Shown here piece after piece: positions 45,855 to 55,710 of a stretch of DNA of 64,000 nt. The translations under genes and the position numbers were made by a program. The stretch's first letter is position 1, and each line of letters starts with the position of its first letter. The DNA comes from Nocardia ninae NBRC 108245 (GTDB lineage: Bacteria; Actinomycetota; Actinomycetes; Mycobacteriales; Mycobacteriaceae), in contig NZ_BJXA01000002.1 in the NCBI RefSeq assembly GCF_007990755.1, positions 124,001-188,000 of the forward strand. Direction: 5' to 3'. The notes under the pieces were generated by a model, which had not been told where the DNA came from, ran no database searches, and saw only the letters and a list, made by a program, of their open reading frames with translations.

Positions 45855-46781
45855 TCAACGCAAACCGTGCCGCAACGCCGCAATCTGGTCGCGTACCATG
45901 CGTTGCGACACGGCGGCATGCGCGAGTCCGATCGACGCGTGGAACGTGCCGAGATAATGCACGATCTCGGTTTTCACGCCGGCCCGAATCAAGCGGTGCG
46001 CGAACGAAATTCCCTCGTCGCGCAGCGGGTCGTACTCGCAGACCCCGACGAACGCGGGCGGCAATCCGGAAATGTCCACGGCCCGCGCCGGTGCCGCGTA
46101 CTCCGACGGCGGGCCAGCGCCCAGGTAGTGCCGCCAGCACAGGGTGAGCGCGGTGCGGTCGAGCATCGGCGTGTCCACGAAGGACCGCGCGGAGACGGTG
46201 GCGAGGCGGTCGTCGAGCTGCGGAAACAGCAGGTACAGGAACGCGATTCGGGGGCCGTGCCGGTCCCGTGCGAGCAGCGCGACCCCCGCGGCCAGCCCGC
46301 CGCCCGCGCTGAAGCCGCCGACACCGATCCGGTGTGGTTCCACTCCTAGTTCCACTGCCCGGTCCGCGGTCCATTCCAGGGCGGCGTAACAGTCGTGCAG
46401 GCCGGCCGGGAACGGATGCTCCGGCGCGAGCCGGTACTCGGGGGACACCACGACCGCGCCGACTTGGTCGGCGATCCGCGACGCGAAGGTCTGCGCGGTA
46501 TCCAGGTCTCCGGTCACGAAGCCACCCCAGTGCGGAAATATCAAGGCAGGCAGAGGTTCCGGCCGATCGACCGGGCGATAGATCCGAACGGTCACCGGTC
46601 CGGCGCCGGGTGGTCCTGGTATCGGCCGGTCCACGATCGTCACCCGGGACGCGGCCTCGTAGGCGGGCTGCCGAGCCATCACTGCGCGCAGGGCGGCGCG
46701 GGCGGCCACCGGATCCGAATAGTCGAGCGGTCGCAGCCGCGGCACGAACGGTGCCAGCTCCGGGTCGAAATCGTAAGTCAC
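45855..46781 (-). CDS. HSL-family alpha/beta hydrolase/esterase
   Basis: 308 residues from the GTG at 46781 (GGGAG 7 bp upstream). The hormone-sensitive-lipase fold is clear: PHWGGF is in the place of the HGGG oxyanion loop, followed by SPEYRLAPEHPFPAGLHD and GGFSAGGGLA with the nucleophile serine; GTFHASIG carries the catalytic histidine. Esterases of this type are rare tailoring enzymes in aromatic PKS clusters; a deacylation, lactone opening or export-related role is possible. The gene overlaps the lipocalin-like gene by GTGA and is the last in the operon from 51449. Confidence 0.86.
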   Translation of the reverse strand: MTYDFDPELAPFVPRLRPLDYSDPVAARAALRAVMARQPAYEAASRVTIVDRPIPGPPGAGPVTVRIYRPVDRPEPLPALIFPHWGGFVTGDLDTAQTFASRIADQVGAVVVSPEYRLAPEHPFPAGLHDCYAALEWTADRAVELGVEPHRIGVGGFSAGGGLAAGVALLARDRHGPRIAFLYLLFPQLDDRLATVSARSFVDTPMLDRTALTLCWRHYLGAGPPSEYAAPARAVDISGLPPAFVGVCEYDPLRDEGISFAHRLIRAGVKTEIVHYLGTFHASIGLAHAAVSQRMVRDQIAALRHGLR

Positions 46782-47176
46782 CGGCCCACTCCCGTCATTC
46801 GTCGCCACCGCAGCAGCCGCCGCCCGGCCCGGCCGGACGCCGCGGGCGCCACCGCATGCAGGGTCAGCCGATCGTCGGCCAGCTCGATGTCGCGGTGTTG
46901 CCGGGTCCCGACCAGATAGTTGTGCGAGCTGACCAGTACCCGGTGGATCACCTGCCTGCCGGACAGCTCCCAGGTGCCCGCGTAGCCCATGAAGCCGTGG
47001 CCGGTGCCCGGCGAGCGCATCATGCTCACCGACATGTGACCGTCGGCGGCGTAGAAGAGCAGGCCGCACGGGTCGGCGCCGAGCGGACCCTCGTGCACGC
47101 CGCCGTCGTCGTCGATACTGTGATAGGCCGCCAGCCACCAGGTGCCGATGAGATCGTCCGCGTGCACCCCGCTCAC
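46778..47176 (-). CDS. Lipocalin-like domain protein
   Basis: 132 residues from the GTG at 47176, with GTGA overlaps at both ends, so it is tightly coupled to accC and the esterase gene. The N-terminus LIGTWWLAAYHSI and the pattern of alternating strands match the Lipocalin_5 (DUF) type, a small beta-barrel that binds a hydrophobic ligand. No signal peptide is seen. A role in binding or cyclising the polyketide is possible, as similar proteins occur in other type II PKS clusters. Confidence 0.72.
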   Translation of the reverse strand: MSGVHADDLIGTWWLAAYHSIDDDGGVHEGPLGADPCGLLFYAADGHMSVSMMRSPGTGHGFMGYAGTWELSGRQVIHRVLVSSHNYLVGTRQHRDIELADDRLTLHAVAPAASGRAGRRLLRWRRMTGVGR

Positions 47177-48537
47177 CCGCCGACCGAGGACGACGTCATC
47201 AGGATTTCGTCGACCAGCGCGGTGGTGTGCGTAGCCGACCGGAAGCGCTCGTGGTCGAGCACCTCGGCGAGGAACGCCGCGGTGGTACGCAACTGCGGCC
47301 CCGACATCCGGAATTCATCCAGCGCGCAACGCATTCGGGCGATCGCGCCCTCGCGGTGCGGCGCCCACACGATCAACTTGGCGAGCAGGGAGTCGTAACT
47401 GGCCGGCACCACATACCCCGGATAGACGTGGGTATCGACGCGCACGAAAGGCCCACCGGGCGGCACGAATTCGGTGATGGCGCCCGGCGCCGGGGCGAAA
47501 CCGTGCGCGGGATCCTCGGCGTTGATCCGGCATTCGATGGCGCAGCCGGTGGGCACCACATCGGCCTGGGACAGGCCGAGCACGCCGCCCGAGGCGATGT
47601 CGAGCTGGGCGGCGACCAGATCGATGCCGGTCACCATCTCGGTCACCGGATGCTCCACTTGGATCCGGCAGTTGACCTCCATGAAGTAGTAGTTGCCGTC
47701 GGGCGCGAGCAGGAATTCGAAGGTGCCCGCACCGACATAGCCCGCGGCCAGCGCCCCGTCCACCGCGGCGCGGCCCATCCGCTCCGCCAACCCGGTCGGC
47801 AGCTCGGGCGCCGGGCTTTCCTCGATCAGCTTCTGATGTCTGCGCTGCACCGTGCAGTCGCGCTCGCCGAGGTACACGCCGTTGCCATAGCTGTCGCAGA
47901 GCACCTGCACCTCAACGTGCCGGGTCTGCGGCAGATATCGCTCCACGTAGACGCGGCCGTCCCCGAACAAGGCCTGGGCGACCGCCTGCGTGCGATGGAA
48001 AGCCTCGTCGAAGTGCTCGCCGTGCTCCACCACGGTCATGCCGCGCCCGCCACCGCCGGCGGACGCCTTGATGATGACGGGAAACCCGATGCGCCCGGCC
48101 AACTGCCGGGCCGACGCGTGATCCAGCGGCTCGATACTTCCCGGCAGCAAGGGAATTCCCACATCCGTCATCAGCGCCCGCGCGGAGGACTTGTCGCCGA
48201 GCTTGTCCATCACCGACGCGGGCGGGCCGATCAAGGTGATGCCGAGCGACTCGCAGGCCTCGGCGAAATCCGCTGACTCGGACAGGAATCCGTAGCCGGG
48301 ATGGATCGCGTCGGCCCCGGTCTGCTCGGCCGCCTGCAGCACGGCGGCGGCATTGAGATAGCTGCGGCCCGGGGGAGCGGGCCCGATCTGGACCGCCTCG
48401 TCGGCGAGACGGACCACCGATGATTCGCGGTCTGCGGTCGAATGCACCGCGACCGTTGCGATGCCGAGCTCGCGGCAGGCTCGGGCGACCCGCACCGCGA
48501 TCTCGCCACGATTGGCGATCAGTACCTTGGTGAACAT
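47173..48537 (-). CDS. accC: Biotin carboxylase subunit of acetyl-CoA carboxylase
   Basis: 454 residues, full length for AccC. The N-terminus KVLIANRGEIAVRVARA, the ATP-grasp region with KASAGGGGRGM, and EVNCRIQVEHPVTEMVTG are diagnostic. It carboxylates the biotin on AccB using ATP and bicarbonate. It lies 3 bp downstream of the accDA stop in an operon with the monooxygenase gene and serves malonyl-CoA supply. Confidence 0.95.
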   Translation of the reverse strand: MFTKVLIANRGEIAVRVARACRELGIATVAVHSTADRESSVVRLADEAVQIGPAPPGRSYLNAAAVLQAAEQTGADAIHPGYGFLSESADFAEACESLGITLIGPPASVMDKLGDKSSARALMTDVGIPLLPGSIEPLDHASARQLAGRIGFPVIIKASAGGGGRGMTVVEHGEHFDEAFHRTQAVAQALFGDGRVYVERYLPQTRHVEVQVLCDSYGNGVYLGERDCTVQRRHQKLIEESPAPELPTGLAERMGRAAVDGALAAGYVGAGTFEFLLAPDGNYYFMEVNCRIQVEHPVTEMVTGIDLVAAQLDIASGGVLGLSQADVVPTGCAIECRINAEDPAHGFAPAPGAITEFVPPGGPFVRVDTHVYPGYVVPASYDSLLAKLIVWAPHREGAIARMRCALDEFRMSGPQLRTTAAFLAEVLDHERFRSATHTTALVDEILMTSSSVGG

Positions 48538-48540
48538 TTC

Positions 48541-50286
48541 CTACCTCCGCCGAGCCCAGTCTTCGATGTCGGCCAGCTCCGTCTCGACCGCGACCGAGGC
48601 GCCGAAGCCGCGGAAGCGGGCCCGTCGTGCCAGCCGCAGCTGTGTCGGTGCCAGCCCGCCCAACTCGTGCAGCGCGGAGCTCAGTGCGGAACGGAGCGTC
48701 TCGGCGGCTTGGACCGGGTCCGCGCCGACACCACCGTCCGGCTCCGGCAGCACGCCGTCGACCACGCCGAGCCGTAACAGTTCCCGCGCATTGAGGCGCA
48801 ACGCCTGTGCCGCTGCGGTGACGGCTGTGTCGTCCTTCCAGACGATGGCCGCGCAACCCTCGGGGCTGATCACCGAGTACACGGCGTCGGAGAACATCAG
48901 CACGCGGTTCGCGACCGCCAAGGCCAGCGCGCCGCCGCTGCCGCCCTCGCCGATGATGACGGCCACCACCGGCACCGACAGCGTGGCCATCAGCCGCAGG
49001 TTCTCCGCGATGGCCACCGCCTGGCCGCGCTCCTCGGCGTCGGCGCCGGGGTAGGCGCCCGGCGTATCGATGAGGGTCACGATCGGCACGCCCAGCTTGT
49101 CGGCCATGCGCATCAGCCGTGCCGCCTTGCGATAGCCGGCCGGGGAGGCCATGCCGAAGTTGCGCGCGGCCAATTCTGTTGGAGTATGGCCTTTCTGGGT
49201 GGCCAGCACCATGACCGGCAGCCCGTCCAGGCGTGCCGTTCCACCGATCAAGGCCGGGCACTCGCCCGAGATCCGGTCCCCGTGCAGCTCGCGGAAGCCT
49301 TCGAAGGCATACCCGAGATAGTCCAGCGCGGTAGGCCGATCGAGTGAGCGTGCCTTCCGCACCTGGTCCCACGGATAGGCGTGGGGCAGCTGATCAGGGT
49401 CGGTGACTATGGCGGACGAGCGCTCGGGGCGCCGGGCAGGGATCTGCGGTCTGTCACCGGAGCCGTTCAGTCGCAACAGGTTTCCCAGCTCGGCCCGCAA
49501 TTGTGCCCTGGGCACGATCATGTCGATGAAGCCGCGCTCGAGCAGGAACTCGGCGGTCTGGAAATCCGCCGGAAGCTGTTGCCGGATGGTCTGTTCGATG
49601 ACCCGCCGTCCGGCGAACCCGAGGCGGGCACCGGGTTCGGCGATGATGACATCCCCGAGGGTCGCGAACGAGGCTGCCACACCGCCGAAGGTCGGATCCG
49701 CGATCAGCGAGACGCACAGTACCCCCGCCAGGTCGAGGTCGCTCAGAGCCGCGCTCGTCTTCGCCATCTGCATCAGCGACAGCGCGCCCTCCTGCATCCG
49801 TGCGCCACCCGAGGACGTGACCAGCAGCAGCGGAATGCGTTCGGCCAGCGCGGTTTCGATCGCCAGGGTGATCAACTCACCGACGGCGGTGCCGAGGCTG
49901 CCGCCGAGAAACCGGAAGTCCATCACCGCCGCGATCACCGGTTGGTCGTCGATGGTCAGGCGCGCGCAGAGCACCGCCTCCGCCATCCCGGTCTGCGCCT
50001 GGGCCCGGGACAACCGCTGCCAGTAGGGCACCGTGTCGACGAAGCCGAGCGGATCGGTATTGGTCATCTCGAACGGCAGCACCGTGAATCGGCCGTCATC
50101 GGCCAGCTGCGTGAGCCGCTCGCGGGCGGTGACGGGCAGATGCGCGGCACACTCGGGGCACACATGGAGGTTGCGGCGCAACCGCCTGCCGTAGATCGGT
50201 GTCTTGCAGGCGCGGCACAGCACCCACTCGACGTCGGCCGCCGGATCGGGTTCGGTGACAGCGGGGTTCAGGACAGTTTCGGTCAT
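48541..50286 (-). CDS. Fused acetyl-CoA carboxylase carboxyltransferase (beta-alpha, AccDA)
   Basis: 581 residues. The AccD-like half (1-~285) has the zinc ribbon CRAC...CPEC near residues 24-45 and a [11 protein letters not shown] carboxyltransferase loop. The AccA-like half (~300-581) has [16 protein letters not shown] and [14 protein letters not shown]. Together they transfer the carboxyl group to acetyl-CoA. Fusion of both subunits in one chain with the zinc ribbon retained is typical of secondary ACCs in natural-product clusters. The start overlaps the monooxygenase gene by ATGA. Confidence 0.92.
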   Translation of the reverse strand: MTETVLNPAVTEPDPAADVEWVLCRACKTPIYGRRLRRNLHVCPECAAHLPVTARERLTQLADDGRFTVLPFEMTNTDPLGFVDTVPYWQRLSRAQAQTGMAEAVLCARLTIDDQPVIAAVMDFRFLGGSLGTAVGELITLAIETALAERIPLLLVTSSGGARMQEGALSLMQMAKTSAALSDLDLAGVLCVSLIADPTFGGVAASFATLGDVIIAEPGARLGFAGRRVIEQTIRQQLPADFQTAEFLLERGFIDMIVPRAQLRAELGNLLRLNGSGDRPQIPARRPERSSAIVTDPDQLPHAYPWDQVRKARSLDRPTALDYLGYAFEGFRELHGDRISGECPALIGGTARLDGLPVMVLATQKGHTPTELAARNFGMASPAGYRKAARLMRMADKLGVPIVTLIDTPGAYPGADAEERGQAVAIAENLRLMATLSVPVVAVIIGEGGSGGALALAVANRVLMFSDAVYSVISPEGCAAIVWKDDTAVTAAAQALRLNARELLRLGVVDGVLPEPDGGVGADPVQAAETLRSALSSALHELGGLAPTQLRLARRARFRGFGASVAVETELADIEDWARRR

Positions 50287-51449
50287 CGTGCTTCCTCAGG
50301 GTTGTCGATCACCTGATGGGAGAAGGCGATCGCGGCCGACTCGACCTGCAACGCCTGATGCCCGGCCACCGAGTTGATGTCGCGCCAGAAGCGCTGCACC
50401 GGGTGACCCGCGGCCTGGCCGCTGGTGCCGACCGCGCGCAGCAGCCGGTTGGCGACGCCGACGAGCATGTCGGTCGCCACCGCCACGTCGCGCCAGTTCC
50501 GCATGGTGTCGTACGTCGTGACCGGTGGGGCGTCGGCGGTCGCCGCCGCGCGACCGAGCAGCAGCTCGGCCGCCTCGATCTCGGCGGCGGCGCGGGCCAG
50601 CGTGACGTCGTGGGTGGTGCGGTTGAACGTCGGCATGCCGGGCAGGGCCGGCTTCGGCTGGTTCGCGGCGACGCGGATCTTCGGGGTGACGTGGTCGAGC
50701 CAGCCCTGCAGCGCACCCTTCGCCGCACCCAGCACGGGGTCGGCGAACATCATGGTGGTGGCCTGCATGGGGACCGAATGACACGGCGCGGCAGAGTCGT
50801 TCGCGCGTCCGGCGAACAGTTCGGCGCGCCCGATGGTGCGCGCCTCGGGGACGAAGACATCCTCTACGATCACCATATTGCTGCCGGTCGCCGCCATCCC
50901 CATGTTGCGCCAGGTGTCCACGGTCCGCATCGCGGCGCGGGGCACGGCGAGCACCCTGGGCTCCGGCTCCCCGTCGCGCGGCACCAGCGCCGTGAGCATG
51001 CCCCAATCGGCGTAGTCGATCGCGCTCACGAACGGCCAGGTGCCCGACAGCCGATAGCCGCCGGGGACGGGTTCGGCGGTGCCGGAGGGCGACAAGGCCG
51101 CTACCAGTAGCGCATCCGGTCCGTCGGCCCAGATCTCCCGGTATCCCGCGGTGGGCAGATGCGCCGCCATCCGCGAGGTGTGTGCGGTCAGCGAGGCGCA
51201 CCATGCGGTCGCGGTGCAGCCGGTGCCCAGCGTGGCGACCGCCCGGCCGAGCTCGGCGAAGGTGCCCATCGTGCCGCCGCACTCGGCGGGCACGAAGTGC
51301 CGCGGAAAGCCCGCGACGACAAAGGATTTCACCACGTCGGGAGCCAAGCGCCGATTCGCCTCGGCGGTCGTGGCTTCGGCGGCCGCCACGGCCGCGACGT
51401 CGTGCGCCGCCGACAGCAACAAGGTGGGGCTGTTCTCGGACTCGGACAT
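50283..51449 (-). CDS. Flavin-dependent monooxygenase of the acyl-CoA dehydrogenase fold (two-component)
   Basis: 388 residues from the ATG at 51449 (GAGGAG 5 bp upstream). The protein has the acyl-CoA dehydrogenase fold of reduced-FMN-dependent group D monooxygenases (HsaA/ActVA-ORF5 type): [13 protein letters not shown], then [15 protein letters not shown] and [17 protein letters not shown]. It lacks the dehydrogenase catalytic Glu context. It needs reduced flavin, probably from the reductase at 60162. It likely hydroxylates the aromatic polyketide. It heads the operon accDA-accC-lipocalin-esterase. Confidence 0.82.
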   Translation of the reverse strand: MSESENSPTLLLSAAHDVAAVAAAEATTAEANRRLAPDVVKSFVVAGFPRHFVPAECGGTMGTFAELGRAVATLGTGCTATAWCASLTAHTSRMAAHLPTAGYREIWADGPDALLVAALSPSGTAEPVPGGYRLSGTWPFVSAIDYADWGMLTALVPRDGEPEPRVLAVPRAAMRTVDTWRNMGMAATGSNMVIVEDVFVPEARTIGRAELFAGRANDSAAPCHSVPMQATTMMFADPVLGAAKGALQGWLDHVTPKIRVAANQPKPALPGMPTFNRTTHDVTLARAAAEIEAAELLLGRAAATADAPPVTTYDTMRNWRDVAVATDMLVGVANRLLRAVGTSGQAAGHPVQRFWRDINSVAGHQALQVESAAIAFSHQVIDNPEEAR

Positions 51450-51505
51450 GAATTCTCCTCGGGTCAGGGGTAGTTCGGCACATCGGAGACCACGGTCGCA
51501 GCGGC

Positions 51506-51523
51506 GGGTCGAGATCCGCTCGA
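51506..51523 (-). promoter_or_regulatory. Candidate SARP box upstream of monooxygenase-acc operon
   Basis: Read on the minus strand, TCGAGCG-GATC-TCGACCC are heptamers with an 11-bp period, oriented toward the start at 51449. The expected -10 position, 8 bp later, reads GACCGT, which is weak. Confidence 0.4.
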
Positions 51524-51581
51524 TGCCCGCTGGGGCACCGGGCACCAGCCGGATTCGACCGGAATCCGAGCGGGCACAGCG

Positions 51582-53486
51582 ATGCTGAGCGTCATGAATC
51601 CGGCGATCACCGCGGCCGACGACGAGTTGCGTGCGTTTCTCGACCATGCGGAACTTCCAGCGATGCTGATGACCGTTGCCCACCTCACCGGCGACCTGTC
51701 CGTGCTGCGCGACGACCTGCGCGCACCGGGCTGGCTGTTCGCGCCGCAGGGTGGCCTGACCGACGCCCAGCAGGCGCAGGCACGAGAGGTGGCCTTCGCG
51801 GCATTACGGCGGCTGCGCGACGAGGGACTGCCCGCGGCACCGCCGGACCGGGCCCTGCTGCGGGCGATCACCACCTGGGCCATGGGTTCGGACACCTCGG
51901 ACCTCATCGGACTGCTCACCGAGGAGATCGCGCTACCCGAGCACGATCCGAAGGCGCCGCGCTGGACCGCGGGCGCCGCAGCGAGCCCGTTCAGCGTGGC
52001 GATCGTCGGCGCGGGTTTCAGCGGATTGCTCGCCGCGTACCGGCTCGCCCAGACCGGCGTCGACTTCGTGATCTACGAGAAGAATCCCGAGGTCGGCGGC
52101 ACCTGGTTCGAGAACTCCTACCCCGGCTGCCGCACCGATGTGGCCAGCCACCTGTACAACTATTCCTTTGCGCCCAAGCCTGATTGGCCCGAGCACTTCT
52201 GCACGCGAGACGTGGTGCTGAACTACCTGCGCGACTTCGCCAACGAGCACGGCCTCACCGAGCACATCCGGTTCGCCACCGACGTTCGCGAAATGGCCTG
52301 GGACGACCGGGAAATGGTCTGGCAGCTGACCACGCGCGATCCCGACGGCAACGAAACTGTCCGGCACAACGCGGTGATCAGCGCCGTCGGCCAGCTGAAC
52401 CGCCCGCGACTGCCGGACATCCCGGGCCGCGACGAATTCGCCGGACCCGCTTTCCACTCGGCGACCTGGGATCATTCGGTGGACCTCACCGGTGCGCGGG
52501 TCGCGGTGATCGGCACCGGGGCGAGCGCCTATCAGCTCGTGCCCGCACTCGCCGGCACGCCCGCGGAAATCACAGTGTTCCAGCGCAATCCGCCGTGGCT
52601 GCGGCCGACCCCGCACTATCACGACACGATGTCCGAAGGCGCGCAGTGGCTCTTCGCGCAGGTGCCGTATTACTTGCAGTGGTATCGCTTCTGGCTGTTC
52701 GCCCCGGGGCTGCGCGGGATTCTGGAGGGCTGGATCGTCGACGAGGATTATCCGCCGAGTGAGCATGCGGTGTCCGCGCGGAACGAAGAGTTGCGTGCGT
52801 CGTTGTGGCAAGCGATGCAGGCCCAGCTCGCCGATGCGCCGGAACTCGTGGACAAGGTGATCCCGAGGTACCCGGTCGGCGCCAAAAGAGTGCTGCGCGA
52901 CAACGGTCGATGGTTGGCGACACTGAAGCGACCCGATGTGCGGCTCGTCTGCGACCCGATCGAGCGGATCACCCCCGCCGGAGTAATCGCGAACGGAACC
53001 GAGTTCGACGCCGATGTCATCATCTACGCCACCGGTTTCCGCGCCTCGGAGTTCCTGCTGCCGATGCGGGTCACCGGCCAGAGCGGCGTCGACCTGCACG
53101 AGATGTGGAACGGCCAGTCGCGGGCCTATCTCGGCATCACCGTGCCGCAATTCCCGAATCTGTTCTGCCTGTACGGGCCGAACACCAATCTGGTCGGCCA
53201 GGGCGGCAGCATCGTCTACTTCTCCGAATGCGGCACGACCTACATCCTCGACGCGATCCGCCTGCTGCTGGCGAACGGCAAACGCGCGCTGACGGTCCGC
53301 AAGGACGTGCACGACGCCTACAACGCCCGGGTCGACAACGGGAACCGCAATCGCGCCTGGCAGCGGACGACGGTGGGCGGCTGGTACAACGAGAACGGCC
53401 GCTCGGCGGTGAACTGGCCGTTCACCGCCCGCGAGTACTGGTCGCGCACCAAGCGGGTGAATCCGGCGGACTACGATCTCTGCTGA
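51582..53486 (+). CDS. Baeyer-Villiger-type flavin monooxygenase
   Basis: 634 residues from the ATG at 51582 (51594 also possible). A ~135-residue N-terminal extension precedes the FAD fold (GAGFSG, 143-148). FENSYPGCRTDVASHLYNYSF, the BVMO fingerprint FAGPAFHSATWD (286-297) and the NADPH fold GTGASA (311-316) follow. The N-terminal extension and overall length resemble 4-hydroxyacetophenone monooxygenase. It could insert oxygen next to a ketone in the polyketide and so open or rearrange a ring. It is divergent from the monooxygenase-acc operon. Confidence 0.9.
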   Translation: MLSVMNPAITAADDELRAFLDHAELPAMLMTVAHLTGDLSVLRDDLRAPGWLFAPQGGLTDAQQAQAREVAFAALRRLRDEGLPAAPPDRALLRAITTWAMGSDTSDLIGLLTEEIALPEHDPKAPRWTAGAAASPFSVAIVGAGFSGLLAAYRLAQTGVDFVIYEKNPEVGGTWFENSYPGCRTDVASHLYNYSFAPKPDWPEHFCTRDVVLNYLRDFANEHGLTEHIRFATDVREMAWDDREMVWQLTTRDPDGNETVRHNAVISAVGQLNRPRLPDIPGRDEFAGPAFHSATWDHSVDLTGARVAVIGTGASAYQLVPALAGTPAEITVFQRNPPWLRPTPHYHDTMSEGAQWLFAQVPYYLQWYRFWLFAPGLRGILEGWIVDEDYPPSEHAVSARNEELRASLWQAMQAQLADAPELVDKVIPRYPVGAKRVLRDNGRWLATLKRPDVRLVCDPIERITPAGVIANGTEFDADVIIYATGFRASEFLLPMRVTGQSGVDLHEMWNGQSRAYLGITVPQFPNLFCLYGPNTNLVGQGGSIVYFSECGTTYILDAIRLLLANGKRALTVRKDVHDAYNARVDNGNRNRAWQRTTVGGWYNENGRSAVNWPFTAREYWSRTKRVNPADYDLC

Positions 53487-53508
53487 TCGCAACCCGCCGG
53501 AACACGGC

Positions 53509-55053
53509 CTAGTCGGGCAAGCGGATCGAAAAAGAATGCCGGAACACGTCATTGGGGTCCCACGTGCACTTGGCTCGCTGCAACCGGTCGTAGTTGGCAC
53601 CGAACATGAAGGCCGGCCAGGCGACGCCGGACTGGTTGTACCGGTCATCGAAGATATCCGGATCCGGCGAGTTGATCTGGCAGCCTTCGTACCGATCACC
53701 GGGCACCGGATATCCGCCCGTCGACGCGAACGTCTGACCGTAGATGTCCCGGACCCAGTTGATGTGCATGTCGTCCTCGGCGGCCTCGGTCCAATAGCCC
53801 TGGAACCAGGCGAAGAAGGCCGAATTGCGTTGGAACACCAGCGTTTCCGTCGGACTGAACGAGTTGACCTTGCCGCCGGCGATCGCGCCGAGCTGCAGCA
53901 CCGCCGCGCCGGGTGGCGGGGCCTGGTAGTCGGAGCGGGTCATGTTCCGGTAGATCGCCGCGATCTGCTCGTCGGTGAAGTTCTCCTTGAAGTAGGCCGC
54001 TTTGACCGTGCTGCGCAATGTCGCGTTGGTCATCACCGTCGGATTGCTCGTATCGACCGTCTCGGTGGAGGCCCACCACCCCAGCCTGCGGCGGGGGAAC
54101 GGGCCGGTGATGCCGGTGCCCGCGGTGACGGCGGCGAGGTAGTCGTCGAGCAGCTTCTCCGCGCCGGGCACAGTCGCGTCGACCTGGGTGAGCATCCCGA
54201 TGCCGCCGCCGGACACATGCCCGACGAAGATCATGCCCGCCACCTCCCGGCCGGGGGAGTCCGGATGCTTGTTGTCCACATGCCATTGCCCGTGGTTGCG
54301 GAGCAGATTCGCGAACTTCTCCTCGTCCAGTACCGCCCACGGGATGAATTGCGTGTGGATGAGAACTTCCGTCGGCGGTTGGGGCAGTTGCATCTCCGGA
54401 TCGTCACCGAAGGCCTCGCGCGACCGGAACCAGAACCGGGTGATCACGCCGAAGCTGCCACCGCCGCCCCCCGAACACGCCCACCAGAGATCGTTCAGCG
54501 CGCCGGTGTCGTCGCGGCAGGCGACCACCGCCCTGGCGCAGCCGTCGGCGTCGACCACGACGATCTCGACCGCCTCGATCAGATCACTGACATTGCCGTG
54601 CAAGCGGGACAGCAGCCCGTGGCCGCCGCCGGTCGCGTGACCGGCGATACCGGTCGACGGACATACGCCGCCCGGCAGCGTGACACCCCAACCGCGAAAC
54701 AGCGTTTCATAGATTTCCATGAGCAGCGCGCCACTCTCGATCGCGAAAGCGCAGCGGTCCCGGTCGTAATAAATGGCGTTCATCTGCGACATGTCGAGAA
54801 TGATCTCGGCCTCGGCGTGGTAAACGAGATCACCATACGAATGGCCGCCGCCGCGAATGGATATTCGTTTGCCGGAGTCGACCGCCTCCTGTACGGCCCG
54901 CACGACCTGCTCGGTGTTACCGACCAGCCAGACCGATTCCGGTGCGGCGACGAATCGCCTGTTCCAGCCGACGACCATTTGTGGATAACGTTTACTGTCG
55001 GGCGTGATGACCACCGGCCCGAATTCCGTTGCAGTCGACGTGATTTCCTGCAC
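53509..55053 (-). CDS. BBE-type bicovalent FAD-linked oxidase
   Basis: 514 residues from the GTG at 55053, which has GGGAGG 5 bp upstream; an ATG at 55077 is in frame but has no site. The FAD domain has RGGGHSYGD with His71 and GGVCPSTGIAGHATGGGHG with Cys131, the two residues that bind FAD covalently in AknOx and related enzymes. The C-terminal BBE motif includes the DRYNQSGVAWPAF region. Such enzymes oxidise alcohols or sugars of aromatic polyketides, or close rings. It is divergent from the SnoaL-like gene. Confidence 0.9.
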   Translation of the reverse strand: MQEITSTATEFGPVVITPDSKRYPQMVVGWNRRFVAAPESVWLVGNTEQVVRAVQEAVDSGKRISIRGGGHSYGDLVYHAEAEIILDMSQMNAIYYDRDRCAFAIESGALLMEIYETLFRGWGVTLPGGVCPSTGIAGHATGGGHGLLSRLHGNVSDLIEAVEIVVVDADGCARAVVACRDDTGALNDLWWACSGGGGGSFGVITRFWFRSREAFGDDPEMQLPQPPTEVLIHTQFIPWAVLDEEKFANLLRNHGQWHVDNKHPDSPGREVAGMIFVGHVSGGGIGMLTQVDATVPGAEKLLDDYLAAVTAGTGITGPFPRRRLGWWASTETVDTSNPTVMTNATLRSTVKAAYFKENFTDEQIAAIYRNMTRSDYQAPPPGAAVLQLGAIAGGKVNSFSPTETLVFQRNSAFFAWFQGYWTEAAEDDMHINWVRDIYGQTFASTGGYPVPGDRYEGCQINSPDPDIFDDRYNQSGVAWPAFMFGANYDRLQRAKCTWDPNDVFRHSFSIRLPD

Positions 55054-55284
55054 AGCACCCTCCCGTAATGCTCGCATAAAACATCCGGCGCCCGGCCGAT
55101 CGGTCGCGGACGCCAAGGCACAGAAAAGAAATCCATCCCCTTGCGGTGAGGTTATCGCCGGGCCGGGCGGGCGGACAATCGCTCGAAGGTACGGGTTCGG
55201 CTACTCGACCGGCTAGTTCTGCCGGCCGCGCGTAAGTGTGAGGATGAGAGGGCGAACAGGTTCGAACGTCGGCAAGGGAGGGCC

Positions 55285-55710
55285 ATGCAATCGAACAGCA
55301 CGACCGTGGTGGGGGAAGACGCGTTGGCGCCGCAGAAGACGCTGGTCAGCGATTTCATCCGGCTGTTCTACAACGAGAAGAACTTCGACCGCGCCGCCGA
55401 ACTGCTCAGACCGGATTTCGTCAACCATCATCCGGGCGTGGGAGTGGGGCGGCAGCGCACCGTGGATACCTTCCGCAAGGAGGTCGGTGATCCGTTTCCG
55501 GAGTTCACCTTGACGATTCGGCGGATGGTGGCCGAGGACGACCACGTATGGACGCACGGCCTGGTGCAGCTCGAACCGGACGGCCCCGTCGCGATCGTGG
55601 TCGACATCTGGCGCATCGAGGACGGTTTGCTGGCCGAGAAATGGGACGTGCATCAGGGGGTGCCGGAGGGCTCCAGCGTCGCGGAGATGTTGTCGGACTG
55701 GCCGTCATGA
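55285..55710 (+). CDS. SnoaL-like cyclase-family protein
   Basis: 141 residues from the ATG at 55285 (AGGGAGG upstream). The sequence fits the SnoaL/NTF2-like alpha+beta cone: FIRLFYNEKNFDRAAELLRPDFVNHHPG, then the terminal strand with VVDIWRIEDGLLAEKWDVHQ. SnoaL proteins close the last ring of anthracyclines by an aldol reaction; others hydroxylate or only bind. The DIWRIEDGLLAEKWDV segment has an aspartate in the position of the SnoaL catalytic Asp. It overlaps the convergent luxR gene by 6 bp. Confidence 0.86.
   Translation: MQSNSTTVVGEDALAPQKTLVSDFIRLFYNEKNFDRAAELLRPDFVNHHPGVGVGRQRTVDTFRKEVGDPFPEFTLTIRRMVAEDDHVWTHGLVQLEPDGPVAIVVDIWRIEDGLLAEKWDVHQGVPEGSSVAEMLSDWPS

Noticed and set aside
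55253-55270. GGTTCGAAC resembling a tRNA T-loop
   Set aside because: No acceptor or anticodon stem can be drawn around it.
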